A DNA stretch of 64,000 nt from positions 1,261,505 through 1,325,504 of the forward strand of contig NZ_LMSH01000002.1 in assembly GCF_001428365.1 (NCBI RefSeq), written 5' to 3'. Source of the stretch: Arthrobacter sp. Soil763. Its GTDB lineage: Bacteria > Actinomycetota > Actinomycetes > Actinomycetales > Micrococcaceae. This document shows, piece by piece, positions 34,415 through 43,116 of the stretch (within the stretch, counting starts at the first letter, position 1; each line of letters opens with the position of its first letter). The position numbers and the translations under genes were made by a program. The notes under the pieces are model-generated. The model saw only the letters and a program-made list of their open reading frames with translations. It made no database searches and was not told the DNA's origin.

Positions 34415-36001
34415 TTATCCGGCATTCGGGAGCTGTTCACCCCGGGTTGGCGCGGACGATGTCAGGCCGTTTCCTGCGGGCGCGGCCGCCCCCAATTTGC
34501 TGGGCCGCGGCGCCTCGGAGGACCAGCGACGTCGAAGCGTGGCCGGCACGGAAGGCAGGCGGGACCATGCGGCTGCCTGGAAGGCCGACGGCGTGTCGGG
34601 CAGGTGGGGTGGTTCCCAGTCCTGTTGTTCGCTGCGGTACCGCCGTCCCGTGGGGGAGATCCATGCCGGTGGTTCATGCCCGGTCGCCGGGGTGGGAGTC
34701 CAGGTGGTGGTGTGTTTGAGTCGGTGGTGTTTGCGGCAGGGCTGGCCCAGGTTGCTGATTCCGGTGGTCCCGCCGTTGGCCCACGCGAGCAGGTGGTCGG
34801 CCTCGGTGTCCAGAGATGAGTTGTTGCAGGCGGGGAAGCTGCATTTGGCGTCCCGCAGCCGGAGCCAGTGCCGCATCGCCCTCGGGATCCGGTAGCTCGT
34901 GCGGCCGATTTCCAGGGGAGCCCCGTCCCGCGGATCGGTCAGCACCCGGTAGAACGAATCCGCCCCGCCCGCCACCAGCTTCCTGGCCACTGACGGTGGG
35001 ATCGGGCCATACCCATCCAGCATCGCCGGCTCGTCAGTCACCCCGAGCAGCGACAGCACCGGGACCGTGACCAATACCTGCGCCCGCGGCATGGGAACAC
35101 CGGCCGTGGTAAGCGGGGTGTCGGCATCCCCGGTCCCGGCCGCATGGACCCTGCCGGCGGCGCCCTCTCCGCTGAGGAACAGCGTCGCCGCTACGTCCGC
35201 CCGGAGCTGGGCCAGGGTCCGTGCCTCGGCCGGCCCCTGGAGCGCGCGGGAGGCGGTGGTGAGTCGATCGAAGATCCCCGCCGCGGTCGCTGCCGGCAGG
35301 TACGCGTTCAACCAGGCCATCCCGTCCCGGTCGGGAACGAACTCCACCCGCCGGTCGGCGGCGCTGCGGACATGCCGGGCCTCGATGCTGAGCGGATGGT
35401 GCCGCTCACGCCAGGTCCTGGCCTTGGCCCGGAACCGCCCCGGAACCAGCTCTCCCGCAAGACAGCCACGGGCCGGCGAAGGAGCGTCCGGGTCAAGGAA
35501 ATGGGCCTCCAGAGATCCCGCCGCGGCGGGAGAGAGGCCTGCAGCCTCATTGACCATGATGCGGGCGTGCTGCCAGGACACGCTCCCGGAGCCCAAAGCG
35601 TCCAGCGTCAGGGGAAGCGACGTTGTCAGGGCCAGCGCATCCGAAATCAGCGCCGAGGCGGAGCGCTCACTGACTGTCAGCACCCCCGCGACCTCCGCCA
35701 CGGTGCTCATCTCCCGGGCCGTCCAGTCCTGCGGCGTGGCAGCCGGCCCCGCAAGAACCTCGGCCAGATGGACATAGCCGGCAGCGAGGCGGACCTTGAG
35801 CGCCGCGACCCGTGACTCCACCCGTGCCGCCTCAGACAAACCGTCCAGGCAGGCGTCGGCACGCAGCCGCACCGGATCGGCGTCGGCGTTGGACTCCGCA
35901 GCACCGGGACCATCAAGGAGAGCCTCCAACGCGGCGGCGGACTGCCTCAGGGCCGCTGCTGCCGCCCTGATGTCCGCTGTGAAAGCATCTCCGCTCTCCA
36001 T
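34415..36001 (-). CDS. DUF222 / HNH endonuclease domain protein (13E12-like)
   Basis: 528 residues. The N-terminal 390 are the all-helical DUF222 region common in actinobacteria, with VAGVLTVSERSASALISDA and the DRDGMAWLNAYLPA motif. Near residues 395-440 a C-terminal HNH nuclease follows: CSFPACNNSSLDTEADHLLAWANGG, then CRKHHRLKH, with the metal-binding Cys and His present. The family occurs in many copies per genome in Mycobacterium and Arthrobacter, and its role is unresolved. Mobility has been suggested for this family, but no terminal repeats or intron are seen. Interleaved inverted repeats lie just upstream. Confidence 0.9.
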   Translation of the reverse strand: MESGDAFTADIRAAAAALRQSAAALEALLDGPGAAESNADADPVRLRADACLDGLSEAARVESRVAALKVRLAAGYVHLAEVLAGPAATPQDWTAREMSTVAEVAGVLTVSERSASALISDALALTTSLPLTLDALGSGSVSWQHARIMVNEAAGLSPAAAGSLEAHFLDPDAPSPARGCLAGELVPGRFRAKARTWRERHHPLSIEARHVRSAADRRVEFVPDRDGMAWLNAYLPAATAAGIFDRLTTASRALQGPAEARTLAQLRADVAATLFLSGEGAAGRVHAAGTGDADTPLTTAGVPMPRAQVLVTVPVLSLLGVTDEPAMLDGYGPIPPSVARKLVAGGADSFYRVLTDPRDGAPLEIGRTSYRIPRAMRHWLRLRDAKCSFPACNNSSLDTEADHLLAWANGGTTGISNLGQPCRKHHRLKHTTTWTPTPATGHEPPAWISPTGRRYRSEQQDWEPPHLPDTPSAFQAAAWSRLPSVPATLRRRWSSEAPRPSKLGAAAPAGNGLTSSAPTRGEQLPNAG

Positions 36002-36035
36002 GTCTTCACACTAAGACCGACCACCGACATTTATA

Positions 36036-36075
36036 CCCGGACGCAGGCCTCTTCAATGTCCGGGACGTTGAGGCC
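36036..36075 (-). repeat. Interleaved inverted repeats (possible pseudoknot) before the HNH gene
   Basis: CCCGGAC (36036-36042) pairs with GTCCGGG (36058-36064), and GGCCTC (36046-36051) pairs with GAGGCC (36070-36075). The arms alternate a-b-a'-b', which is an H-type pseudoknot layout in RNA, or overlapping operators in DNA. It lies about 35 bases upstream of the HNH start codon. Confidence 0.55.
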
Positions 36076-36290
36076 GATGGTTACGTGGAAAAGTTTGGAT
36101 TACTCCCTCTAGTTGCTGATATTCCGCATGCGGGGGTGCGCCCGCAGAGGGTGTCTACCCGGCAAAGTGGACCGGGGTTCTCAGCGGTTTTAGCGGACAC
36201 GCACGGTACCGGCGGGTAGCTTTTTCTTGCGGCGGCGGGCGGCTAGGCTCGAAGGCGGGGGAGGGGCTCGGCCGAGGGGACAGGTCGAAA

Positions 36291-36563
36291 ATGAATCATG
36301 AACGGACGTGGGTCGGTCCTTTGTTGCAGCCGGCACTGCGCACCTTTAAGGAAGTAGAGACGGCCGGCGCCGGGCTGCTCGAGCAGTTGCAGGACGGTGC
36401 CGCCCTGACCAGCGAGCAGCGGCGGTCGCTGGGGCAGGTCCTGGACAGCCTGGAACGGCACCTGATGCACGCCGACGCGGAAACCCCTGCCGGGATTTTC
36501 TTCCCTGGTTCCAACCCGCTTATCCCGGTGAAATGGATCGGCCAAGGGAAGTGGGAATCGTGA
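36291..36563 (+). CDS. Hypothetical protein (90 aa)
   Basis: 90 residues with no recognised domain. The N-terminal two thirds are predicted helical (LRTFKEVETAGAGLLEQLQD, then EQRRSLGQVLDSLERHLMHA) and amphipathic. There is no signal or membrane segment. GAGGGGAC lies upstream as ribosome site. Its stop overlaps the GTG of the next gene (GTGA), so the two are probably co-expressed. Confidence 0.65.
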   Translation: MNHERTWVGPLLQPALRTFKEVETAGAGLLEQLQDGAALTSEQRRSLGQVLDSLERHLMHADAETPAGIFFPGSNPLIPVKWIGQGKWES

Positions 36564-37036
36564 GCGAGGATCAGCACCGCCGCAACCGGCGCCATGGCAG
36601 GCCCTCGCGGCGCCGGGCCTCCACATTGGCTGGCAGTGTTGCCGCTGTCGCCTTCGTCCTGCTGGCTGCGGCCGCACCCGCCGGAGCCGACGCCGGAGGA
36701 GGGCTGGGCGTCGACGACGGGGAGTTGTCCAGGCACGGCTCCCGGGTCCAGGTGTACGTTACCTATGAATGCCCGGTCGGGCAGACGGCGGGAGTGGGAA
36801 TCTTCCTCGCCCAGGCCGAACACCATGGACGCGCTCCCTTTGGCGGCGCCGGTTCCGGGCCGCTGACCTGCACGGGCGAGCCGGCCGAAGTGGTCCTCAC
36901 TGTCCCGGCAGGAAGCGGCCGCTTCATTCGAGGCTGCGCCACGGCGACCGTGTCCCTTTTCACGAGGGAAGCCGGGCGCCCGGACAACATCGAACAAATC
37001 ACCGAGGAGATCCGGCTGGAACATTCCTGGTCCTAA
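36560..37036 (+). CDS. Small secreted protein, unknown function
   Basis: 158 residues from the GTG at 36560. A basic N-terminus (RRNRRHGRPSRRR) precedes a hydrophobic helix and an alanine-rich signal cleavage region (AAAAPAGADA). The mature part, about 110 residues, has three cysteines (YECPVG, LTCTGEP, RGCATA) and a beta-rich pattern, suggesting a small Ig-like secreted domain. No known family is recognised. It overlaps the preceding gene by four bases; an alternative ATG at 36533 would lengthen that overlap. Confidence 0.65.
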   Translation: MSEDQHRRNRRHGRPSRRRASTLAGSVAAVAFVLLAAAAPAGADAGGGLGVDDGELSRHGSRVQVYVTYECPVGQTAGVGIFLAQAEHHGRAPFGGAGSGPLTCTGEPAEVVLTVPAGSGRFIRGCATATVSLFTREAGRPDNIEQITEEIRLEHSWS

Positions 37037-37067
37037 GGGAGCTGTCAACCATCCCCCCGAGCCTCCC

Positions 37068-38132
37068 TCAGAACGCGTAGCGGACCCGGCAATACGGCGT
37101 GATTTCGGCAATGAGCTCCGTCAGTTGCCGCACATAGCCCGCCTTATGTCCCGACCGGTAGCGGACGTTCGTGAAGCCGTTCGACGAGACCTTCGCCTCC
37201 TGCAAATCCGGACGCCAGAGTGCCTTCTCAGCCTGGGGATGCCAGCCCAGATTGACCTCGTGGAGCCCCTCGTTGTGCGTCAGGAAGATCACTTCCGCCG
37301 CAAGTTGGGCCTTGGCGGCGTCGGTCAGGGTGGCGTCGAGCCGACGGAGCAGCTCCTCCCAATCGTGGAGCCAGGTGTCCGTGATGATGACGGGGGAGAA
37401 GTTCACGTGCACCTCGTAGCCGGCCTCGACGAAGTCGTTGATGGCGGTCATTCGTTCAGCCATGGGTGAGGTCCGGACGTCAATCGACTTCGCCAAGGCC
37501 GCGGGCATCAAGGAGAAACGGATCCTGGTGTGGCCGCCATGGTCCCACCCGAGCATCGCCGGGTTCACGTACTTGGTGGCAAAAGATAGCTTGGCGGTAG
37601 GTAGGTCCCGGAAAAGCGTGACCAAGTCTTCCACGTTGTCGCTGATGAGGGCGTCGACGGAGCAGTCGCTGTTCTCGCCGATGTCGTACACCCAGAGTTG
37701 CGGGTCGCACTGGTTGGGCTCCAGCTTTATGCCCTGCCGCGTGGCATGCCGCTCCAGCGCCCGGGCGATGTCGTCGATGTTCGCGAACACGGTGACCGGG
37801 TTGCTGTACCCCTTGTGCCGGGGCACGTAGCAGTAGGCGCATGCCATGGCGCAGCCGTTCGCCGTCGAGGGTGCAATGAAATCCGCTGACCGGCCGTTGG
37901 GCTTAACGGTCAGCGCTTTTTTGACGCCGAGGACCAGCGCCTCCGTCTTGATCCTGGACCAGCGCGGCACGTTCGTTTCATCCCCGTGGACTTCAGGGAT
38001 GTTCCAGTGGCTATCGACAGGGACGACGTCGGCGTCCGGCCAGCGTGTGACGATTTCCTTGCCCCGGGGAAGCTCCAATGCGGCGGGCTGGGCATAGATG
38101 CGCCGGATCTGTAGCAAGCGGTTGAGCTCCAT
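37068..38132 (-). CDS. Radical SAM protein, spore photoproduct lyase family
   Basis: 354 residues. The radical SAM cluster motif CAMACAYC (Cys94, Cys98, Cys101) is in the expected place and spacing for SPL. Other shared segments are VTVFANIDDIARALE, FATKYVNPAML and RIRFSLMP. Spore photoproduct lyase repairs a thymine dimer formed in bacterial spores; this organism is not expected to form endospores, so the substrate may be another lesion or a non-DNA target. It sits next to rlmN, another radical SAM gene, on the same strand 29 bases downstream of it, so they may be co-transcribed. Confidence 0.85.
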   Translation of the reverse strand: MELNRLLQIRRIYAQPAALELPRGKEIVTRWPDADVVPVDSHWNIPEVHGDETNVPRWSRIKTEALVLGVKKALTVKPNGRSADFIAPSTANGCAMACAYCYVPRHKGYSNPVTVFANIDDIARALERHATRQGIKLEPNQCDPQLWVYDIGENSDCSVDALISDNVEDLVTLFRDLPTAKLSFATKYVNPAMLGWDHGGHTRIRFSLMPAALAKSIDVRTSPMAERMTAINDFVEAGYEVHVNFSPVIITDTWLHDWEELLRRLDATLTDAAKAQLAAEVIFLTHNEGLHEVNLGWHPQAEKALWRPDLQEAKVSSNGFTNVRYRSGHKAGYVRQLTELIAEITPYCRVRYAF

Positions 38133-38161
38133 GATTCGTTCCCCCTACCGGCCCGAAACGC

Positions 38162-39406
38162 CTAGTCCGCGGCGGCGAGCTGGCCGCAGGCGCCGTCGAT
38201 CTCCTTGCCGCGGGTATCGCGCAGGGTGCAGGGCACCCCGGCCGCGCGGAGCCGGGCAATGAACTCCTGCGCCACCGGCTTCTCCGAAGAGGTCCAGATG
38301 GAACCGGGGGTGGGGTTCAGCGGGATCGGGTTCACGTGGACCCAGCCGCGGCCGCGCTGGTTCAGTTTCTTCGCCAGCAGGTCCGCACGCCAGGCGTGGT
38401 CGTTCATGTCCTTGATCAGCGCGTACTCGATGCTGACGCGGCGGCCGGTCTTGCGGTAGTACTCGTAGGCGGCGTCGATCGCTTCGTCGACCTTCCACCG
38501 GTTATTGACCGGGATCAGCTCGTCGCGGAGTTCGTCGTCGGGCGCGTGCAGGGACAGCGCGAAGGTGACCGGCAGGTCCTCGTCGGCCAGCTTGCGGATG
38601 GCGGGGACCAGGCCGACGGTGGAGACCGTGATGTTCCGGGCCGACATGCCCAGGCCCTCGGGCGCCGGGTCGACGAAGCGGTGCAGGGCGGCCATCACGC
38701 GCTTGTAGTTGGCCAGCGGCTCGCCCATGCCCATGAAAACGATGTTGGTGACGCGCTCGTCGTCGTGCTCCTTCGGGCCCAGCTCGCCCGCGGCGATCGC
38801 ACGGTTCGCGGCGACCACCTGGTCCACGATCTCCGCCGTCGACATGTTGCGGGTCAGCCCGGCCTGGCCGGTAGCGCAGAACGGGCAGTTCATCCCGCAG
38901 CCGGCCTGCGAGGACACGCACAGGGTGATCCGGCCGGGGTAGCGCATCAGGACCGACTCGACCAGGGCGCCGTCGAACAGCCGCCACAGGAACTTGATGG
39001 TGTCCCCGTTGTCCGTACGGAGGCGGCGGACCTCGGTCAGCAGCGGGGGGAACATCTCTGCCACGAGCTCTTCGCGGCCGGCCTTCGGCAGGTCGCTCAT
39101 CGCTTCCGGATCCGTGGTCCAGTGCTGGAAATAGTGCGTGGAGAGCTGCTTCGCCCGGAAGGCGGGGACGCCGAGCTCCTTGAGCTTCGCGGCACGCTCG
39201 GCCAGGGTCAGGTCGGCCAGGTGCGCCGGCGGCTGCTTGACCCGCGGTGAGGCGAACTGGAGTACCGGCCGGCCCTCGACAGTGCGCGCCTGCTCCCAGC
39301 CTTCCGCCGTCGGGCGGACCTGCGGGCGTGCGGCGTCGCCGGCGTCCTTTGCGCGGGTGCGGTCGGGGGCGTCGGAGGAGGAAGTTGAGGAAGTCATCCT
39401 TCCCAT
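38162..39406 (-). CDS. rlmN: 23S rRNA (adenine-2503-C2)-methyltransferase RlmN
   Basis: Radical SAM enzyme methylating A2503 of 23S rRNA and A37 of some tRNAs. 414 residues with the cluster motif CGMNCPFC, preceded by [10 protein letters not shown], then [31 protein letters not shown] and the late [10 protein letters not shown]. The second catalytic Cys lies near the C-terminus (GACGQLA). The N-terminal 60 residues are a disordered extension. The ATG at 39406 or at 39397 could start it; neither has a clear ribosome-site advantage. Confidence 0.95.
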   Translation of the reverse strand: MGRMTSSTSSSDAPDRTRAKDAGDAARPQVRPTAEGWEQARTVEGRPVLQFASPRVKQPPAHLADLTLAERAAKLKELGVPAFRAKQLSTHYFQHWTTDPEAMSDLPKAGREELVAEMFPPLLTEVRRLRTDNGDTIKFLWRLFDGALVESVLMRYPGRITLCVSSQAGCGMNCPFCATGQAGLTRNMSTAEIVDQVVAANRAIAAGELGPKEHDDERVTNIVFMGMGEPLANYKRVMAALHRFVDPAPEGLGMSARNITVSTVGLVPAIRKLADEDLPVTFALSLHAPDDELRDELIPVNNRWKVDEAIDAAYEYYRKTGRRVSIEYALIKDMNDHAWRADLLAKKLNQRGRGWVHVNPIPLNPTPGSIWTSSEKPVAQEFIARLRAAGVPCTLRDTRGKEIDGACGQLAAAD

Positions 39407-39509
39407 TGTCCCACGCCCGGGTGGCGCGCCCTAAGCGCGGGCTGCAAGGCCCCGCGCCCGACGCCGCCGGGTCGCCCGCCCCGCACCCGCCCCCGCACCG
39501 CCGTCGTTG

Positions 39510-40484
39510 TCAGTACCCGGCGACCTCGTGCGGCACGTACGGGGTCTCCAGCTCCGCCTTCTCCTCCCGCGTCAGCGTCAGTTCCAGCGATGCGACGGCG
39601 TCCTCCAGATGGGCGGGCTTGCTCGCGCCGACGATCGGGGCGCTAACCACGCTGTTGGAGCGGACCCATGCCAGGGCCACCTGGGCGCGGGGCACGCCGC
39701 GGCGCTCCGCGATGGCCCGCACCGCGTCCGCCACAGCCCGGTCGCTGCCCTCGGCGCTGTACAGGGTCTTGCCGAACTCATCCTTTTCCGAGCGGTTGGT
39801 CTTCTCGTCCCAGTCGCGCGTGAGCTTGCCGCGGGCCAGCGGGCTCCAGGGCAGGACGCCGATCTTCTGGTCCGCGCAGAGCGGGAACATCTCGCGCTCC
39901 TCCTCGCGGTAGACCAGGTTGTAGTGGTCCTGCATCGTGACGAACCGGGTCCAGCCGTTGAGCTGCTGCAGGTACAGCGCCTTGCTGAACTGCCAGGCCG
40001 CCATCGAGGACGCGCCGATATAGCGCACCTTCCCGGCCTTGACGACGTCGTGCAGGGCCTCGAGCGTCTCCTCGATGGGCGTCGCAGGGTCCCACCGGTG
40101 AATCTGGTAAAGATCGACATAGTCGGTCCCCAGCCGCGCCAGGCTGGCGTCGAGTGCGGCGAAGATGGCCTTGCGTGAGAGTCCGCGCCCGTTGGGGCCC
40201 GGGCGCATCACGCCGTGCACCTTGGTGGCGATGACGGTCTCGTCCCGGCGGGTGAACTCGGCGAGCGCCCGGCCCACGACCTCCTCGCTGGAGCCGTTGG
40301 AATACACGTTGGCGGTGTCGAAGAAGTTGATCCCCGCCTCCACGGCCTGGCGGATCAGCGGCCGGCTCTGGTCCTCGGGCAGCGTCCACGGGTGCGGGCC
40401 CCGCTCCGGGTCCCCGTAGGTCATGCACCCCAGGGCCAGCGGTGAGATGTCCAGGCCGGTGTTGCCGAGTTTGATGTATTCCAC
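39510..40484 (-). CDS. Aldo/keto reductase
   Basis: 324 residues of NADPH-dependent oxidoreductase in the AKR superfamily. The N-terminus MEYIKLGNTGLDISPLALG leads to the tetrad residues: Asp and Tyr in FFDTANVYSNG, Lys in IATKVHG and His in YQIHRWDP. VLPWSPLARG precedes the cofactor-binding segment. The closest known group is the YghZ/MocA-type, which handles methylglyoxal and aromatic aldehydes; the substrate cannot be fixed. The GTG at 40484 has GGAGG upstream and fits the family N-terminus. Confidence 0.92.
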   Translation of the reverse strand: MEYIKLGNTGLDISPLALGCMTYGDPERGPHPWTLPEDQSRPLIRQAVEAGINFFDTANVYSNGSSEEVVGRALAEFTRRDETVIATKVHGVMRPGPNGRGLSRKAIFAALDASLARLGTDYVDLYQIHRWDPATPIEETLEALHDVVKAGKVRYIGASSMAAWQFSKALYLQQLNGWTRFVTMQDHYNLVYREEEREMFPLCADQKIGVLPWSPLARGKLTRDWDEKTNRSEKDEFGKTLYSAEGSDRAVADAVRAIAERRGVPRAQVALAWVRSNSVVSAPIVGASKPAHLEDAVASLELTLTREEKAELETPYVPHEVAGY

Positions 40485-40610
40485 GATTGTCCTCCGTCGA
40501 AAACCGGTAGCCGCGGCCGCGGCCCCTGCCAACGTTAGGTGATGAAGGGCGTGCGTTTCCGCCTCAGCGGCGCTCCGGCGTGGTTGCCGCCGGGCCGGAC
40601 GACAACGGCG

Positions 40611-41699
40611 TCACCAGCCGCCGCGCGTGGGCGTGTGCCCCATCCGGGCGTCCTCCGGCATGGCCATCTCCGCGCGGAGGCCCAGGAGCCTGATGGGCCG
40701 GCCCGGCTCGATACCGGCGCCGAGCTCCAAGGCCCGGGCAAGGACGTCGGCGCGGTCGAAGGTCTCGGGAATCTTCCGTGCGTGCGTCTTGGTCACAAAC
40801 GGTGCGTAGCGGACCTTCAGGGTAAGGCCGACGACGGGCCGGCCCTCGGCCGCAACGTCCTCGAGCACCTGCGACGTCAGCTCCCGCAACGCCTCATCCA
40901 CCTGCGCGGGCTCGGTCAGGTCCTGCTGGAACGTGGTCTCCCGGCTGTGCCCGCGGGCGACCCAAGGGGTGTCGTCCACCACGCCGGCACCGTCCCCGCG
41001 CCCCAGTTCCGCGTACCAGGGGCCCATCCGGGGACCGAATTCCGGGACCAGGTCCTGGGGATCGGACGCGGCGAGCCGGGAAACCGTGGTGATGCCGAGC
41101 TTGGCCAGCCTCGCCGAGACTTTGGTTCCGACGCCCCACAGCTCCTTGGTGGGCCGGCCGCCCATGACCTCGAGCCAGTTGGCGGCGGTGAGGCGGAAGA
41201 CGCCGGCCGGCTTGCCGAAACCGGTCGCGACTTTGGCCCGGACCAGGGTGTCGCCGATGCCGACGCTGCAGTGCAGCCGGGTCCGCTCCAGGACGGCGGC
41301 CTGGAGCTGCCGCGCGTAGGCTTCCGGGTCCTCCGTCGCGACCCCGACAAAGGCCTCATCCCAGCCGAGCACCTGCACGGTGGCGCCGGGTTGCGCGCGG
41401 AGGGTGGCCATCACCGTTTCGGAGGCGGCGAGGTAGGCCTCCTGATCGACCGGCAGGATGACGGCGTCGGGCACTTTCCGGGCGGCAACCCGCAGTGGCA
41501 TTCCGGAGCCGACGCCGAAAGCCCTGGCCTCGTAGGACGCGGTGGAGACCACGGCACGCTCCGCGGGATCGCCGCGGCCGCCGACAATCACGGGCCGGCC
41601 CGCCAGCTCGGGCCGCCGCAGCACTTCCACGGCCGCTATGAACTGGTCCAGATCAACATGCAGCACCCATGGGATTCCGCTCACGGCACCAGTGTGCAC
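40611..41699 (-). CDS. dinB: DNA polymerase IV (Y family)
   Basis: Error-prone translesion polymerase. 362 residues with the palm motif HVDLDQFIAAVEV (first catalytic Asp), VVSTASYEARAFGVGSGMPL, GWDEAFVGVA (further acidic residues), the helix-hairpin-helix LWGVGTKVSARLAKLGI, and a C-terminal little-finger domain. It lacks a canonical C-terminal clamp-binding peptide that I can recognise. The GTG at 41699 has GGAGGGG upstream; a second GTG at 41684 is possible. I saw no LexA box (GAAC-N4-GTTC type) in the upstream region, so it may not be SOS-controlled. Confidence 0.93.
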   Translation of the reverse strand: MHTGAVSGIPWVLHVDLDQFIAAVEVLRRPELAGRPVIVGGRGDPAERAVVSTASYEARAFGVGSGMPLRVAARKVPDAVILPVDQEAYLAASETVMATLRAQPGATVQVLGWDEAFVGVATEDPEAYARQLQAAVLERTRLHCSVGIGDTLVRAKVATGFGKPAGVFRLTAANWLEVMGGRPTKELWGVGTKVSARLAKLGITTVSRLAASDPQDLVPEFGPRMGPWYAELGRGDGAGVVDDTPWVARGHSRETTFQQDLTEPAQVDEALRELTSQVLEDVAAEGRPVVGLTLKVRYAPFVTKTHARKIPETFDRADVLARALELGAGIEPGRPIRLLGLRAEMAMPEDARMGHTPTRGGW

Positions 41700-41757
41700 T
41701 AAACCCCTCCGCCGGGGCAGGGAAACAGATCGGAAAACGGGGACCACACCATCCGGA

Positions 41758-42469
41758 CTAGACCGAGAACTCGCGGTTGTTGATCATCCTGTCCGCCGTC
41801 TCGTAGACCGTCTGGTTATGCGAGCGGGCGTAGTCGCGCAGCAGCGCGAAAGCCGCGCCCATGTCGACATTGGAAGTGTGGGCGATCATGCCCTTGGCTT
41901 GTTCGATCAGGATTCGTCCGTTCAGGGCGCGCTGGAGCTGTTCGTTTATCAGGACGCTCTCCCTCGCAGCGCGTTCCTGCAGAAGGGCGATAGTTGCCAT
42001 GTCGGCGAAGGCCTGGGTGATAGCGGCGTCCTCGGCGGTGGCGGGCCCCGTCCCGTGGCTGAACAATGCCAGGGAACCGACGGTTCGACTGCGCAGCCGC
42101 ATGGGGACGGCAAGCAGGGACCCGAAACCCTGGGACAGGGCGCAGGCCGCGAACGCGGGCCAGTGGCTGGTCTTCGCTGTCATCGACGGCCACCGGCGTT
42201 CCCGTCCGGTAGCAGTCCACGCACGGACCCGTCCCGGATTCAACCTGGAGTTCTTCCACCACCTGGCACTCCGCACTCGTCGTCGCCATCACCTGCAGGC
42301 TGCCGTCGGGATCTACGAGCAGCAGTCCCGCAGCAGCGGCGTCGAGAACGGCGGCAGCTTCGTCCACGAGGGTGTGGAGGAGGTCGAACACGTCATAGTC
42401 GACAACGAGGGTGTCCGCCATCTTCACGAAAGCGGAGCTGATGCGTTCGGCACGGCTACGTTCAGCCAT
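41758..42469 (-). pseudogene. GAF-ANTAR regulator, split by a one-base frameshift
   Basis: Two overlapping frames together make one GAF-ANTAR protein. From the ATG at 42469, MAERSRAERISSAFVKMADT and the first half of the GAF domain run to TPVAVDDSE (near 42180). The match then continues one frame over with KTSHWPAFAACALSQGFGS and ends with an ANTAR domain (LNGRILIEQAKGMIAH) at 41758. Total span is 712 bases, one more than a multiple of three; dropping one base gives 236 residues, the usual size. ANTAR domains bind RNA hairpins to prevent termination. Either a pseudogene or a sequencing error; a programmed shift is unlikely. Confidence 0.75.
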
Positions 42470-42624
42470 GCCGGAATCTTACTCCAGCGACCGGCCCGTC
42501 CGCCTGTGCCCTTGGACCCGCGATTTGTGCTCTAGCCTCTTGGGGCAAACCCACGTAGAGTGGCATTGTTGCCCCGGACCCTGGTAGCGCCCCATCTTTC
42601 GGCGAACTACCCAGAGGATCTTTC

Positions 42625-43056
42625 ATGTCAGGCAACCCAAAACCCCAGGCTGCGTCGGCCCCTTCGCAGGCGAACGCCTTGGCGGACTTCCTGTGGAAGC
42701 GGCAAGAGCCCGGACTCGACCACCTTTCTTCGGCCGATACCGGCGGCACCACCCACGATCCGGACGCCTGGCGGGATGCACTGCTGGCCGAGGTCGAGGA
42801 CCTCGCTGAAACGCTGAGGAAAAAGGTGGCCCGGTACGCGTCTTTACGGGCGGCCCAGCCCTCTGCCCTTGTCGAGGATCCCGCCAGCGAGACCGCTGTG
42901 CTGTGGATACAGCATGCGCTGGAGGATATCGCCGCGACCGCCCTGGGGATCAACATAGCTTCTCGGGAACTCTTCCTGCAGGCCGCCTCGGCGCAGAACC
43001 AGGAAGCGAAAAGCGAGCTGCCGGGGGCCGAACCCCGGAGGTCGCTGGACAGCTAG
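42625..43056 (+). CDS. Hypothetical protein (143 aa)
   Basis: 143 residues, no signal or membrane segment. The core (about 55-125) is predicted helical: DALLAEVEDLAETLRKKVARY, then a second helix with VLWIQHALEDIAATALGIN. The ends are disordered and polar. GAGG lies about eight bases before the ATG. No family is recognised. It is divergent from the frameshifted GAF-ANTAR gene across 155 bases. Confidence 0.65.
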   Translation: MSGNPKPQAASAPSQANALADFLWKRQEPGLDHLSSADTGGTTHDPDAWRDALLAEVEDLAETLRKKVARYASLRAAQPSALVEDPASETAVLWIQHALEDIAATALGINIASRELFLQAASAQNQEAKSELPGAEPRRSLDS

Positions 43057-43116
43057 TCGCTGCCCACGACGAAGTAGCTAGACTGGGCTACCTACTTCTG
43101 GAAAAGGGCGGCGGCG

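Noticed and set aside
40539..41702. Long plus-strand frame opposite dinB
   Set aside because: Antisense to a secure Y-family polymerase; its composition is glycine/arginine-rich, as expected of a shadow frame.
41700..41760. LexA (SOS) box before dinB
   Set aside because: No GAAC-N4-GTTC type dyad is seen in the short upstream interval.
41758..42469. Programmed ribosomal frameshift in the GAF-ANTAR gene
   Set aside because: No slippery heptamer followed by a stable structure is visible at the shift, and the family is not known for it.
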